This document shows positions 53,982-63,329 of a stretch of DNA of 64,000 nt, piece by piece. This DNA is from Aequorivita marisscotiae. Lineage in GTDB: Bacteria > Bacteroidota > Bacteroidia > Flavobacteriales > Flavobacteriaceae. Position numbers and translations under genes: made by a program. The stretch is from contig NZ_CP122379.1 of assembly GCF_029814825.1 (NCBI RefSeq), positions 1,736,001 to 1,800,000 on the forward strand. The letters run 5' to 3'. Position 1 is the first letter of the stretch, and every line of letters begins with the position of its first letter. The notes under the pieces are model-generated. The model was given only the letters and a program-made list of their open reading frames with translations. It did not search any database and was not told the DNA's origin.

Positions 53982-54349
53982 AAAAACTTTGCCACCCACA
54001 TTCCCAAAAAAACCATTGCAAAACCAACTACAAAGCTTGCCATAGTATAAAGCGCAAACGAAATAAAATCGCCTGCTTTTAAAAATAGATGGTTTTCATA
54101 AGCAAAGGTTGAAAATGTTGTGAATCCACCACAGAAACCTGTAGCCAAAAACAGAACGGTATTCTGTGATAGCGTTTCGTTTTTTAATGCAACCCCTAAT
54201 ATTATTCCAATTAATAAACTTCCTAAAATATTGGCTGCTAACGTCCCGTATGGTATGCCGGTTTCATAGCTGTTTAAATATTTGGCTAGCCCGTATCGCA
54301 ATGTGCTTCCCAAACCACCACCAATAAAAACCAAAGCGAGCTGTTTCAT
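53978..54349 (-). CDS. crcB: Fluoride exporter CrcB/Fluc
   Basis: A 123-aa, four-helix channel that acts as a dual-topology dimer to release fluoride. The signature GGGLGSTLRYGL, PYGTLAANILGSLLIGI and the FCGGFTTFSTFAYE segment with the pore phenylalanines are all present. Its ATG directly follows the upstream SRPBCC stop (no gap), so it is translationally coupled. No fluoride riboswitch was recognised upstream of the pair. Confidence 0.95.
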   Translation of the reverse strand: MKQLALVFIGGGLGSTLRYGLAKYLNSYETGIPYGTLAANILGSLLIGIILGVALKNETLSQNTVLFLATGFCGGFTTFSTFAYENHLFLKAGDFISFALYTMASFVVGFAMVFLGMWVAKFF

Positions 54350-55405
54350 TTACAATCCTAATTCTATGGGTTGGGCAGAAGAAATTATTGGGATGTATAT
54401 TTCGGTCACCCAATTGGCGGGATTAGGCACTTCTTCGGGATCGGTAACATAAACTTCAAACATTTTTCGGGTGGTGTCTATTTCATGTCCGTTTTCAGTA
54501 ATGTACTGTCTTCCTTTTAAATAAGCTTCTGAAAGATGTTCATAATTTCCTTTTAACGAAATCTTTATTGTTGTAACAGGATCCATAAAGCCGCATACTA
54601 CGGGACTGCCTTCGGGAGTAATAACTTGTTCCTTCACCGGAATACCCGCCGAAAAAATTACGGTATTGTTAGCGTTGTCTATTTCGTTGTAGATTGTAAA
54701 AGGATTCCCGGCCATGTTTAAATTGTGCTGCTTTACAAATTTGAGTACTTCGTTCATTAACGGAGTCATTTTTTCGTTTACAGCATCTTGTTTGGCAACA
54801 GTTGTGGTGTACATATAATATCCGCCACCATATTGGGTTACGCCATCTACGTTTATGGAATACTGTTTTATATCTTCGGCTACTTCTTTTGCAATTGCAT
54901 CAAGACCGGTTTTATTCATTTCGTGCATTGCTGTTTCAAAATCGAAACCGCTTAGCGCGTAATATACTTTATCTATTAAGGGGTGTTCGCCTTTCATTCC
55001 CCAGGTAACTTTTGTACCTTCTTCCACTTCTTCAAATGTCCAATACACTTTATTTTTGCGTTCGCCTGCCGGAGTTTGCAATGTTAAATCCTGAGCTATT
55101 TCTTTATTGGGAATTACCTTGGTGGTAGTCATGGAGCCGCTCATATCACCTTCCCAAGAATAGGAAGCGCCTTCGCCAGAAGTTTTTTCGGCATAGGTAA
55201 AGGTAATGGTGGGATCTTCCTTTTTCCATGGCCCCCATTCTTCCCAACTCTTATAATCGTTTACCTTGTTAAAAACCACCTCGGGTGGCGCGGCAATTAC
55301 TTCAGAATCCTGAATATTAAAAGTTCCGTCTTGCGTGCCAAAATAAATTGCGCTTCCGATAATTACTATAAGAAGTAGAAAAAATAAATACTTTAAAATT
55401 TTCAT
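54350..55405 (-). CDS. SRPBCC and GyrI-like two-domain protein
   Basis: A 351-aa protein: one N-terminal membrane helix (about 5-22), an SRPBCC domain (about 30-165, VIAAPPEVVFNKVNDYKSWEEWGPW), and a GyrI-like small-molecule-binding domain (about 185-351, ending in EIYIPI). Both folds bind hydrophobic ligands. Fusions of these are common in Bacteroidota; the ligand is unknown. Cotranscribed with crcB, but a role in fluoride response is only a guess. Confidence 0.87.
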   Translation of the reverse strand: MKILKYLFFLLLIVIIGSAIYFGTQDGTFNIQDSEVIAAPPEVVFNKVNDYKSWEEWGPWKKEDPTITFTYAEKTSGEGASYSWEGDMSGSMTTTKVIPNKEIAQDLTLQTPAGERKNKVYWTFEEVEEGTKVTWGMKGEHPLIDKVYYALSGFDFETAMHEMNKTGLDAIAKEVAEDIKQYSINVDGVTQYGGGYYMYTTTVAKQDAVNEKMTPLMNEVLKFVKQHNLNMAGNPFTIYNEIDNANNTVIFSAGIPVKEQVITPEGSPVVCGFMDPVTTIKISLKGNYEHLSEAYLKGRQYITENGHEIDTTRKMFEVYVTDPEEVPNPANWVTEIYIPIISSAQPIELGL

Positions 55406-55521
55406 TAGGTAGGGTGTTGATTGGTGTTGCTAAGATAGTGAAATTTCGTAGACGCATTTTAAAATGCGCAGGTTCCATTTTCTATGTTTTCATCTTTATA
55501 ATATTGCGATAAATATTTTAG

Positions 55522-55529
55522 TACATTTG
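55522..55529 (+). promoter_or_regulatory. -7 promoter box for the M49 peptidase
   Basis: TACATTTG (perfect), 23 bp before the ATG at 55553. Confidence 0.65.
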
Positions 55530-55552
55530 CGAGAACCTAAAAATTTTATAAT

Positions 55553-57592
55553 ATGAAGAAGACCCTTTTTATTGCAATGGCAATAAGCGGTTTATTGTTT
55601 TTTTCTTGTAAAGAAAACAAGACAGAGAACAATATAGCCCAAACTGAAAATGTAGCGAATACAGAGTTTGATTACAATGTTGAGTCGTTCGGCGATGTAA
55701 AAATACTGCGTTACCAAATTCCTGGTTGGGAGCAACTTAGTTTAAAGGAGCAAAAACTGGTATACTATCTCACCAAAGCTGGTCTGGAAGGAAGAGATAT
55801 AATGTGGGATCAAAACTACCGCCACAATCTTACCATTAGAAAAGCACTTGAAAATATTTACACGAATTATAAGGGCGATAAAAACACGGAAGATTGGAAA
55901 AACTTTGAAACTTATTTAAAGCGTGTTTGGTTCAGTAATGGTATTCATCACCATTATAGCAATGCCAAACTTATACCTGAATTTTCTTCAGATTATTTAA
56001 AACAGCTTTTAACCGATACTAATACGAAATTAGAAGGCGAAGCTTTTGACGTAATTTTTAACGATAAGGATTCAAAAAAAGTGAATCAGGCCAAAGGTGT
56101 TGATAACGTTGCAGAAAGTGCTGTAAACTTTTATGGACCCAATGTTACCAATAAAGATGTGGAAAATTTTTACGGCAATAAAAAATCTCCCAATCCTAAA
56201 AAACCATTGTCTTTTGGTTTAAATTCTAAATTGGTAAAAGAAAATGGCGAACTAAAGGAACTAGTTTATAAATCTGGTGGACTTTACGGCGCAGCGATAG
56301 ATAAAATTATTGGATGGTTAGAAAAAGCACAGGGAGTTGCAGAAAACCAAGCCCAAGGCGATGCAATTGGCTTGTTAATTAAATACTACAAAACTGGCGA
56401 CCTACAAACTTGGGACGATTATAACGTAGCGTGGACCGCCGCAACTGAAGGAAATATAGATTACATTAACAGCTTTATTGAAGTGTATAACGATCCGTTA
56501 GGCTACAAGGGCTCCTACGAGACTATTGTACAACTGAAAGATTTTGACATGTCTGAAAAAATGGCAGTACTTTCTGAAAACGCTCAATGGTTTGAAGATA
56601 ATTCACCATTGATGGAAGAACATAAAAAAGACAGTGTGGTGGGGGTAACTTATAAAGTTGTAAATGTTGCCGGAGAAGCGGGTGATGCATCGCCAAGCAC
56701 GCCAATTGGTGTTAACTTGCCAAATGCAAACTGGATTCGCGCTGCGGTGGGCAGTAAATCTGTTTCCTTAGGAAATATTATCGAAGCCTATAACAACGCA
56801 GGAAGTTCAGGTAGATTAAAAGAGTTTGTAAACGATGCTGAAGAACTTAAATTGGAAGAAAAATACGGGCAACAAGCCGATAAACTTCACACAGCACTGC
56901 ACGAAGTTATTGGTCATGCTTCGGGCCAATTAAATCCTGGGGTTGGCGAAACCAAAGAAACTCTTAAAAACTATGCTTCTACTTTAGAAGAAGGTCGCGC
57001 AGATTTGGTGGGGCTTTACTATTTATACAGTCCTAAACTCCAGGAATTGGGATTGGTAGACGATTGGAAAAAAATTGGAATGGCCGCTTATGACGGTTAC
57101 ATCCGCAATGGGCTAATGACGCAATTAATTAGGCTTAATTTGGGCGATGATGTAGAAGAAGCTCACATGCGAAACCGCCAATGGGTTTCTGCTTGGGTTT
57201 ATGAAAAAGGAAAGGCAGACAATGTAATAGAAAAAATTACCCGGGACGGAAAAACCTATTTCAATATTAACGATTACGATAAACTTCACGAATTGTTTGG
57301 CGAATTGCTTCGCGAAACACAACGTATAAAAAGCGAAGGCGATTATAATGCAGTACAACATTTAGTTGAAACCTACGGCGTTAAAGTAGATCAGGCTATT
57401 CACAAAGAAATTTTGGAGCGCAATAAGCAATTTACATCGGCACCGTATAGTGGTTTTGTAAACCCGCTAATTGTTCCAAAAATGGACGATAATGGCGAAA
57501 TTGAAAGTTTCACCATAGAGCAACCAAAGTCTTTTGACGAACAGATGCTTTATTACTCTAAAAATTATAGCAATTTGCCAGCAGTAAATTAA
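55553..57592 (+). CDS. Dipeptidyl-peptidase III-like M49 lipoprotein
   Basis: A 679-aa zinc metallopeptidase. Lipobox LLFFSC at residues 15-20. The zinc-binding HEVIGH (His450, Glu451, His455) is the M49 HEXXXH-type motif, and EEGRADLV at about 478-485 supplies the third ligand and matches the EECRAE/D motif. M49 enzymes remove dipeptides from short peptides, here probably in the periplasm or at the outer membrane. Monocistronic, with its own promoter and terminator. Confidence 0.93.
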   Translation: MKKTLFIAMAISGLLFFSCKENKTENNIAQTENVANTEFDYNVESFGDVKILRYQIPGWEQLSLKEQKLVYYLTKAGLEGRDIMWDQNYRHNLTIRKALENIYTNYKGDKNTEDWKNFETYLKRVWFSNGIHHHYSNAKLIPEFSSDYLKQLLTDTNTKLEGEAFDVIFNDKDSKKVNQAKGVDNVAESAVNFYGPNVTNKDVENFYGNKKSPNPKKPLSFGLNSKLVKENGELKELVYKSGGLYGAAIDKIIGWLEKAQGVAENQAQGDAIGLLIKYYKTGDLQTWDDYNVAWTAATEGNIDYINSFIEVYNDPLGYKGSYETIVQLKDFDMSEKMAVLSENAQWFEDNSPLMEEHKKDSVVGVTYKVVNVAGEAGDASPSTPIGVNLPNANWIRAAVGSKSVSLGNIIEAYNNAGSSGRLKEFVNDAEELKLEEKYGQQADKLHTALHEVIGHASGQLNPGVGETKETLKNYASTLEEGRADLVGLYYLYSPKLQELGLVDDWKKIGMAAYDGYIRNGLMTQLIRLNLGDDVEEAHMRNRQWVSAWVYEKGKADNVIEKITRDGKTYFNINDYDKLHELFGELLRETQRIKSEGDYNAVQHLVETYGVKVDQAIHKEILERNKQFTSAPYSGFVNPLIVPKMDDNGEIESFTIEQPKSFDEQMLYYSKNYSNLPAVN

Positions 57593-57613
57593 ATGCTGAA
57601 TTACATAAAATTT

Positions 57614-57648
57614 AAAAGCCTTCAAAATTTTGTTTTGAAGGCTTTTTT
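57614..57648 (+). terminator. Intrinsic terminator of the M49 peptidase
   Basis: AAAAGCCTTCAAAA (57614-57627) and its perfect complement (57633-57646), loop TTTTG, then a T run. Confidence 0.92.
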
Positions 57649-57732
57649 AGTTGAACATTAATTTGGCTAGTTAATCTATTTTTATTCAAAGTTGTTTAAC
57701 GAAATTTCAGCTACTAATACAAAGGCGAAATA

Positions 57733-58431
57733 TTATTTTAAACGTGCTTGAAACTCACCGATTACATCGGAGTAGCTTCTTAAAACTCGATCCCATTCCT
57801 TGTAAAGTTCGTCGCTTTTTACGCTTGTAAGCGGTAAGCCAGAAGCTTCGCTCACTAATTTTATTTTAAAAACCAAGGGATTGGTAGATGTTTCCTTAAT
57901 TATTATACGTGTGCGAATGGTGTTTTGCATAAAGGTTTTTAAAGACCAAGCGGTACGTAGATAACCAGTGTCTTTATCGGTCATTTCAATTACGTCAATG
58001 TATGATAATACAATTTGGTTCATGAGTTTCCAAGCTTGATCTTTATCCATGGTATTCACGACCATTTCAATATCTACATTGGCAATATCGGTTTGTATAG
58101 AAGCGTCGTAGGCGTCGTCGCGTTTCATTTCAATAAAATAAGTTTTAGGCGGTTTGGTCATGCCTTTTTTATTACAGAACTCAATTCGTTCTGTTAAAAA
58201 GCCAATTTTTTTAGCAATTACTGTAACGCAATCATCTTTGGGAACCGTAATAACTGTACTTCCTTTGCCTATTAGTTTTCCGTTTAAAAAGATCTCGGCA
58301 TCGCTTTCTGAAGAGCCTACTTCTACCTTTTTCTTTCCAGCTGCTGCGTCGTCTGGAATTGCCGAATTTATAGGCGAACCAATCATAACCGTGCTGAATG
58401 CAATTGCAAATAAGAGTATAAAGTTTTTCAT
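57733..58431 (-). CDS. Exported PEGA-like protein, candidate regulon member
   Basis: A 232-aa protein with a signal peptide (about 1-23). A short PEGA-like beta domain (about 35-100) has GSSESDAEIFLNGKLIGKGSTVITVPKDDCVTVIAKKIGF. The C-terminal mixed region (about 110-232) I do not recognise. Preceded by a regulator-site promoter (site A) 59 bp upstream of its ATG. Envelope localisation is likely; function unknown. Confidence 0.8.
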   Translation of the reverse strand: MKNFILLFAIAFSTVMIGSPINSAIPDDAAAGKKKVEVGSSESDAEIFLNGKLIGKGSTVITVPKDDCVTVIAKKIGFLTERIEFCNKKGMTKPPKTYFIEMKRDDAYDASIQTDIANVDIEMVVNTMDKDQAWKLMNQIVLSYIDVIEMTDKDTGYLRTAWSLKTFMQNTIRTRIIIKETSTNPLVFKIKLVSEASGLPLTSVKSDELYKEWDRVLRSYSDVIGEFQARLK

Positions 58432-58459
58432 AATTTGAGTGTTAATTTAATTAGTACGT

Positions 58460-58507
58460 TAAAAGTAATTGTTTAAATTTTTAATTGAAATACCTAATAG
58501 AGGGTAT
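58460..58507 (-). promoter_or_regulatory. Regulon promoter A
   Basis: Palindromic site ATACCTAATAGAGGGTAT at 58490-58507, then exactly 22 bp, then the -7 box (minus-strand TACTTTTA, one mismatch, 58460-58467). It drives the PEGA-like gene. Confidence 0.65.
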
Positions 58508-58509
58508 AT

Positions 58510-59127
58510 TTATAGGAAGCCGAAACCGAATCCAATATTAAAAATTACTGTACCCGATGAACCCATTCCCGGAATATTTGGGATATCTTCTTGTGCTTTC
58601 GCGTTAGAATCGCTACTGACCACTGTAACGGTTTCCGGTATTTTTCCGAAGCCGTAGCCTAATTCAACTCTAAAATAAAACACTCTGCCTAATTTGGCAC
58701 CTACCTTAAAATTTATGGTGCTAAAATCAATTTTTGCTTTTCCAGGCCCATATGAGCCATCGTCAAAATCTACATCTTCAAAAGTTCCCGTGCTTTTAAA
58801 AGACAGGTAGGAAAGTGAACCATAAAGTCCCTTGCCTGTTTCGTTTAAGTAAACATTTGTACCAATTTCAAAGTTATTGTACTTAATGCTTACATCGTCC
58901 ACGGTTTTTGAAAGGCTTATAAAATCCAGTGACGCCGCAACACGTTCATCCAGCAATGGAGTAACATATTCGGCATTTAGGGTAATTAAACTTGGGATGC
59001 CTAATTTTGTTCCAATTCGTAAAGGTTTAATACTTTCCGATCTTTCGACGGTTTGGGTAACCGCTCCATTTTGAGCCGTCCCTATTACTACGGATAAAAG
59101 AAAAATACTGCTTAGTAAAAATTTCAT
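58510..59127 (-). CDS. Outer-membrane beta-barrel-like protein
   Basis: A 205-aa protein with a signal peptide (1-19, ending GTAQNG) and alternating amphipathic strands. It ends VIFNIGFGFGFL, a C-terminal strand with a final hydrophobic residue typical of outer-membrane barrels. Around eight to ten strands are plausible. Its promoter (site B) has the same design as those of its neighbours. No named family recognised. Confidence 0.78.
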   Translation of the reverse strand: MKFLLSSIFLLSVVIGTAQNGAVTQTVERSESIKPLRIGTKLGIPSLITLNAEYVTPLLDERVAASLDFISLSKTVDDVSIKYNNFEIGTNVYLNETGKGLYGSLSYLSFKSTGTFEDVDFDDGSYGPGKAKIDFSTINFKVGAKLGRVFYFRVELGYGFGKIPETVTVVSSDSNAKAQEDIPNIPGMGSSGTVIFNIGFGFGFL

Positions 59128-59153
59128 AATTATTTTATTTAGTTAGTTATACC

Positions 59154-59201
59154 CAAAACTATACGGAGTAAAGCCAAAAAAAAATACCTGTTTAAGGGTA
59201 T
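59154..59201 (-). promoter_or_regulatory. Regulon promoter B
   Basis: Site ATACCTGTTTAAGGGTAT at 59184-59201, 22 bp, then a perfect -7 box (minus-strand TAGTTTTG, 59154-59161), 26 bp before the ATG of the barrel-like gene. Confidence 0.72.
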
Positions 59202-59251
59202 TTTCAACTTTGCCATTAGTGTGCAAGAGGTATAACGCAATAGGGTTTGGC

Positions 59252-59878
59252 CTAAAAGTCGTATTTCTGTTCCAAAGCGTAGCGCAATAGTTCGCCTTTA
59301 CCGGAAAGGCCTAGTTTGTGCATCATGTTTTTTCGGTGCTTCTCTACCGTAGAAACAGCTGTGAAGCGCAAATTTGCAATCTGACTGCTTGTTTTTCCTT
59401 GCCCGATATAGCGTAAAATTTCACGTTCGCTTTTAGACAAAATGGGTTTTTGTGAAGTGGTTTCGGCGGTTTCATTTAGAAAGGAAGGATCAATTCCGCG
59501 GTCAAAAAACGTATTGCCAGCAGCTACTGTTTTTATTGCGTTCAATACTTCTTCTAAGGGCGAGTTTTTTAGTAAATATCCCGAAGCACCTGCGGCAATC
59601 ATTTGCGAAACAGCATCGTGTTGGCTAAACATTGTAAAAGCCACAATCTTAATTTGGGGAAATTCGTTTTTGATGATTTTGGTAGCGGCAATGCCGTCTA
59701 TTTTTGGCATTTTAATATCGGTTAAAACTACTTTTGGTTGCTTTTTACGTACAATTTCCAGCAGGGCTTCGCCATCGTTGGCCATTCCAACAATAGAAAT
59801 GCCCTCTTCATATTTCAGTAATAAATTTATACCGTCCACCAGACTTTGGTGGTCTTCGGCTATTGCTACAGTTATCAT
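59252..59878 (-). CDS. LuxR/NarL-type response regulator
   Basis: A 208-aa two-component regulator. The receiver domain (1-120) has acidic pocket E8/D9, phospho-acceptor D54 in VVLTDIKMPKIDG, and the conserved Thr/Lys positions. The LuxR-type HTH (about 145-205) shows ILSKSEREILRYIGQGKTSSQIA and TVEKHRKNMMHKLGL. Its ATG overlaps the kinase stop by 4 bp. The likely DNA target is the ATACC-N8-GGTAT palindrome found at the four neighbouring promoters, which is inference from proximity and repetition. Confidence 0.95.
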   Translation of the reverse strand: MITVAIAEDHQSLVDGINLLLKYEEGISIVGMANDGEALLEIVRKKQPKVVLTDIKMPKIDGIAATKIIKNEFPQIKIVAFTMFSQHDAVSQMIAAGASGYLLKNSPLEEVLNAIKTVAAGNTFFDRGIDPSFLNETAETTSQKPILSKSEREILRYIGQGKTSSQIANLRFTAVSTVEKHRKNMMHKLGLSGKGELLRYALEQKYDF

Positions 59879-61725
59879 ATTGGTATATCTATTAATACGG
59901 TTGTGCCTCTTCCTATTGTTGAATCTACTTCCATACTACCTTCTAAATGCTCCACCCGACGTTCTATATTGGCAAGACCCATGCCGTCTTTTTCGTGAAT
60001 TTGCTTCGGATTAAATCCACGGCCATTATCCTCTACAATTATGTTGAGTGAATCTGTATGTTGCGTAATAGATATGCTGGCTTCGGAAGCTTTTGAGTGT
60101 TTAATGATGTTAGTTACAAGTTCTTGAATTATTCTAAAAACTGCAATTTCCATTGAATTTTCGAGCCTTTCATCTAGTCCAAAATCTTGTACATCAATTG
60201 TTAAATTATTGGTTCCCGAAGCATTCTTTGCTAGTTTAGTTACAGCAGGCAACAAGCCGTTTTTGGCTATCACACCACTGTTTTTTAAATGTGCCATAGC
60301 TCGGATTTCGCTGTAAGCATCCTCTAAAAGTACACTTGTTTTTTCAAAAATTTCGGCTTCGTTTGGCAGTTTTCCTTTATTGTTTTTCAAATGGTTAAAT
60401 TGCAATTTTGCTGCTGCGAGAGTTGCGCCAACGCTGTCGTGTAAATCGCTTGCCACGCGTTCACGTTCCTTTTCCTGACCCGCTATCATTGCATCTATGG
60501 TAGTGAGTTCTTGCTCCTTTAGCATTTTCTCGGTTTTTTGAATTTCTATTTCGCGCTGTTGCTCGGCGATATACTGCTTGCGTTTGGCATTTTTAAAAAT
60601 TAAATATGAAATAACACTGAGTACAACCATCAAAATTGAAGCCCCAATCCATAGGTTGCGCTGTTGTATTTTCTGTTGTTTCAAATTAGATTTTAATGTA
60701 TCGTTGTCGTAGTTTTCAATTATGTTTGCAATGCTTTCTTGGTGTTCTTCTTCGCTTAAGCTATCGGAAAGTTTAATTACATTTTTTAGATTATAAAAAC
60801 CTTCTTTAAAATAACCGAGTCCTGCGTTAACTTCGGCTAAATTTTCGGCTATCATGAGTTCATTAAAAACCTTATTTTTTGTAGTATTATACTCCAATGC
60901 TTTTTCCAGATTTAATCTTGCTTGCAGATAATTTTTTTTAGTAGCGTAGGCTTTTCCTAAATTATTGTAAACGTTTAGATAATGTTCGGCAGTACCAAAA
61001 TTGGGATTCGTTTCAATAAGATTTAGTTTTTTATTGTAATAATAAATGGCAGAATCTGGATTGCTAATATTTGTTTGGTATAAGGCTCCAATATTGCCAA
61101 GAGTTCCCACCAATAAAATACTATCGCGAGGACCAAAAGTATTTGCTAAAACCTTTTTGTAATTATTTAGAGCTTCCGTATTATGGTCTCTAAACAAGTG
61201 GTAATTTCCTAAAAGATAGCTGTAAATTATGCTAAAACTTTGATTGTTGTATTTGTTGGCGGCCAGCTTAAGTTTTTCCAGATAATCAAGCCTGTAATGG
61301 TTGTCTTCCTTATAATCCCACGACTGCGAAAGTCCGCTTAAACTATTTAATATTGTTAAGGTGTCTTCGTTTTTGGTGGCTTGTATTAAGGCTTTTTGAT
61401 GATAGACAAATGCGAGGGAATCGTTATCCAATATACGATTGTAATACGCATTTAAGTATAATAGTCTAGGTAAAAGGGTAGCTGGTAAACCTTGCTGGGC
61501 ATCAATTTTTTTAAGGTAATACCCCATGGAATCTACGTTTCTATTCTTACTGAAATATACGAGCCGATAATAACTTTTTAAAGCCGGATCTTTCGTTTTT
61601 TCAATCTTGGCTTTAATTAACCGTTCTGGTGTAGTCTGGTCAAAATAATAAAATGTAGAATCTTCCTGCGACCAACCAGCAGAAATAAATATCATACAAA
61701 TGCTAAAAATTATCGTGTTATACAT
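59875..61725 (-). CDS. TPR-sensor histidine kinase (HisKA_3/NarX-like)
   Basis: A 616-aa sensor: signal peptide (about 1-19), periplasmic tetratricopeptide-repeat array (about 60-345), one membrane helix (358-377) and a coiled coil. The HisKA_3 dimerisation domain carries the phospho-acceptor His429 in ERERVASDLHDSVGATLAAAK, and the HATPase domain ends with DNGRGF and GMGLANIERRVEHLEG. Upstream it overlaps a small lipoprotein gene by 16 bp. The TPR array suggests it senses a protein or peptide in the periplasm. Confidence 0.95.
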   Translation of the reverse strand: MYNTIIFSICMIFISAGWSQEDSTFYYFDQTTPERLIKAKIEKTKDPALKSYYRLVYFSKNRNVDSMGYYLKKIDAQQGLPATLLPRLLYLNAYYNRILDNDSLAFVYHQKALIQATKNEDTLTILNSLSGLSQSWDYKEDNHYRLDYLEKLKLAANKYNNQSFSIIYSYLLGNYHLFRDHNTEALNNYKKVLANTFGPRDSILLVGTLGNIGALYQTNISNPDSAIYYYNKKLNLIETNPNFGTAEHYLNVYNNLGKAYATKKNYLQARLNLEKALEYNTTKNKVFNELMIAENLAEVNAGLGYFKEGFYNLKNVIKLSDSLSEEEHQESIANIIENYDNDTLKSNLKQQKIQQRNLWIGASILMVVLSVISYLIFKNAKRKQYIAEQQREIEIQKTEKMLKEQELTTIDAMIAGQEKERERVASDLHDSVGATLAAAKLQFNHLKNNKGKLPNEAEIFEKTSVLLEDAYSEIRAMAHLKNSGVIAKNGLLPAVTKLAKNASGTNNLTIDVQDFGLDERLENSMEIAVFRIIQELVTNIIKHSKASEASISITQHTDSLNIIVEDNGRGFNPKQIHEKDGMGLANIERRVEHLEGSMEVDSTIGRGTTVLIDIPI

Positions 61726-62213
61726 ACGCCAGAAGGTGTGCAGCCATTATCTAAAATGGGGTGTCCTGAAATTTCGGTACCTTTCTTTTTTACGCCTAGT
61801 TTACCGGGGTTTTTCCCGCTTGCGCAAACCTGATTGTTACTGTTTATATCTAAAAAAACGAATAATTTAGATCCAGCAGTCTTTTTGAGTCCGCTTAACC
61901 TAATTTTAAAAATGCTGTAATCCTGATCTAATTGGGAACCATTGGCTTCAAAATATATTTCGTTGCCACTTTGTTTTTTTATTGTTAAGTAATGATCTTT
62001 TGGCACAGGCATATACAAAATGGCAGTGCCATCTTCAGTATTGTAGCACGATTTATCTGTTAAAACAGCACAATTGGAGGTGCAAATATCATACTCGGTA
62101 CCGGCTGCGGATACGTTGGTTATTGCAAATTCTACCGTTTTTTCCTTGCAGCTAGTAGTTGCCAAAAGAAAAAATAGAGTTGTAAAACAGAGCGTAATTG
62201 TCTTGATACCCAT
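61710..62213 (-). CDS. Lipoprotein in the kinase operon
   Basis: A 167-aa lipoprotein: lipobox TTSC (Cys about 22) and eight further cysteines that could form disulfides (DICTSNCAVLTDKSCYN, VCASG, NGCTPSGVC). Since it leads the kinase-regulator operon and is probably outer-leaflet or periplasmic, it may act as a ligand-binding partner of the TPR sensor, which is inference from context. No known family recognised. Confidence 0.8.
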   Translation of the reverse strand: MGIKTITLCFTTLFFLLATTSCKEKTVEFAITNVSAAGTEYDICTSNCAVLTDKSCYNTEDGTAILYMPVPKDHYLTIKKQSGNEIYFEANGSQLDQDYSIFKIRLSGLKKTAGSKLFVFLDINSNNQVCASGKNPGKLGVKKKGTEISGHPILDNGCTPSGVCITR

Positions 62214-62253
62214 AATTGTTTTTTTTTTTTTGAATTAGTAATGATTTATACTT

Positions 62254-62301
62254 CAAAGATTCGCTAATCTTAGGGATAATAAAATCCTCTTTAGGGGGTA
62301 T
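62254..62301 (-). promoter_or_regulatory. Regulon promoter C, drives the kinase-regulator operon
   Basis: Site ATCCTCTTTAGGGGGTAT at 62284-62301 (minus strand ATACCCCCTAAAGAGGAT), 22 bp, then a one-mismatch -7 box (minus-strand AATCTTTG, 62254-62261). The plus strand also carries TATATTTG at 62299-62306, a perfect -7 box facing the other way. Confidence 0.62.
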
Positions 62302-62456
62302 ATTTGCTTAAAAACTACAAAATGGTAAAGCACTAATTTAATTAGAAGAATTAAGACAGGCAACTATTTGTTTGATATTCAAGGAGTAAAATTGGACTGT
62401 TCTTTCTAAATAAAATATTGAAATTTCTAAACTTATCAAGAGATTGGTTTTTAAAT

Positions 62457-62495
62457 AAAAGAGGTCGAATAAATACATATTATACGACCTCTTTT
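62457..62495 (-). terminator. Terminator of the Gly-linker lipoprotein gene
   Basis: AAAAGAGGTCG (62457-62467) and CGACCTCTTTT (62485-62495) form a perfect 11-bp stem with a T-rich tail on the minus strand. The remainder of the gap 62214-62519 holds promoter C and AT-rich sequence with no gene that I can see. Confidence 0.85.
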
Positions 62496-62519
62496 GGTTC
62501 AAACAAATTACAGAAACAC

Positions 62520-63329
62520 TTATAAAGTTAATTGCATACGGTAGCAGGAATCTTCGGTAACAGTTACGGAGCCATCCCAGGTGTAGCCTTGGCAACTTGC
62601 CGAATAGTTGTACGTGCCAGGGGTAAGGTCGTTAAAATTTCCGCCAATGCCGTCTGGGGTACAATCTGGTGTGCCGGCGTAATAATATCCAGTTATATCA
62701 CTGGTGCCTACGCCGCTTAAATTCACCGTAATTGGGCCACAGCCAAAATCGTCATTTATCCAAAACTTTACATCGCCTTTGTTGCTTCCGCCTCCAGAGC
62801 CACCGCCCCCGCCAGAGCCACCGCCGCCACCTGCATCACTGCAGTCAACGCCATAGCCGTTAACAATTACATCTACCGAACCGTTGGCGTCTAAATTTGC
62901 TTCCAAAACAAATTCTACTCCATTAATTGCAACGGTACATGTATTCGGGGGTATATCGCCCAAGTTATGTGCATATAAGGTTACATAATTAAAACCGTTG
63001 TAACCAAAATCGTAATCTACACTAATAGGACTGTCGGGTCCTCTTAATGTTTGTTCGTCTATAATAATATCGTCATTAGCAATAATTGAAACAATATCGC
63101 CATCAACGGTACCGTGATCCCAAACAGCAATGTTGGTAATTCGGCTGGTAATTTCAATACAGCCCAAATAGTTGTTTGGTCGCCCAAATGAAGAGGATGG
63201 AATGATGGAACTTTCGTTTACTTCAACCACTTCTTCCTCTTCTGGATCAGAATCTTCATCTTTTTCACAACTTATAAAGAAGAAGGAAAAAGCTAATAAA
63301 AATGGAAATAGGTATTTTAATTTTTTCAT
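62520..63329 (-). CDS. Secreted lipoprotein with Gly/Ser linker
   Basis: A 269-aa protein: lipobox FISC (Cys about 21), an acidic segment EKDEDSDPEEEEVVEVNES, an N-terminal beta-rich domain (about 45-165), and a Gly/Ser linker GGGGGSGGGGGSGGG at about 168-182. A C-terminal beta domain (about 185-269) shows KFWINDDFGCGPITVNLSG and ends CYRMQLTL. The linker DNA is visibly GC-rich against the AT-rich surroundings. Probably surface-exposed in the outer leaflet. Only promoter D reads toward it. Confidence 0.82.
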   Translation of the reverse strand: MKKLKYLFPFLLAFSFFFISCEKDEDSDPEEEEVVEVNESSIIPSSSFGRPNNYLGCIEITSRITNIAVWDHGTVDGDIVSIIANDDIIIDEQTLRGPDSPISVDYDFGYNGFNYVTLYAHNLGDIPPNTCTVAINGVEFVLEANLDANGSVDVIVNGYGVDCSDAGGGGGSGGGGGSGGGSNKGDVKFWINDDFGCGPITVNLSGVGTSDITGYYYAGTPDCTPDGIGGNFNDLTPGTYNYSASCQGYTWDGSVTVTEDSCYRMQLTL

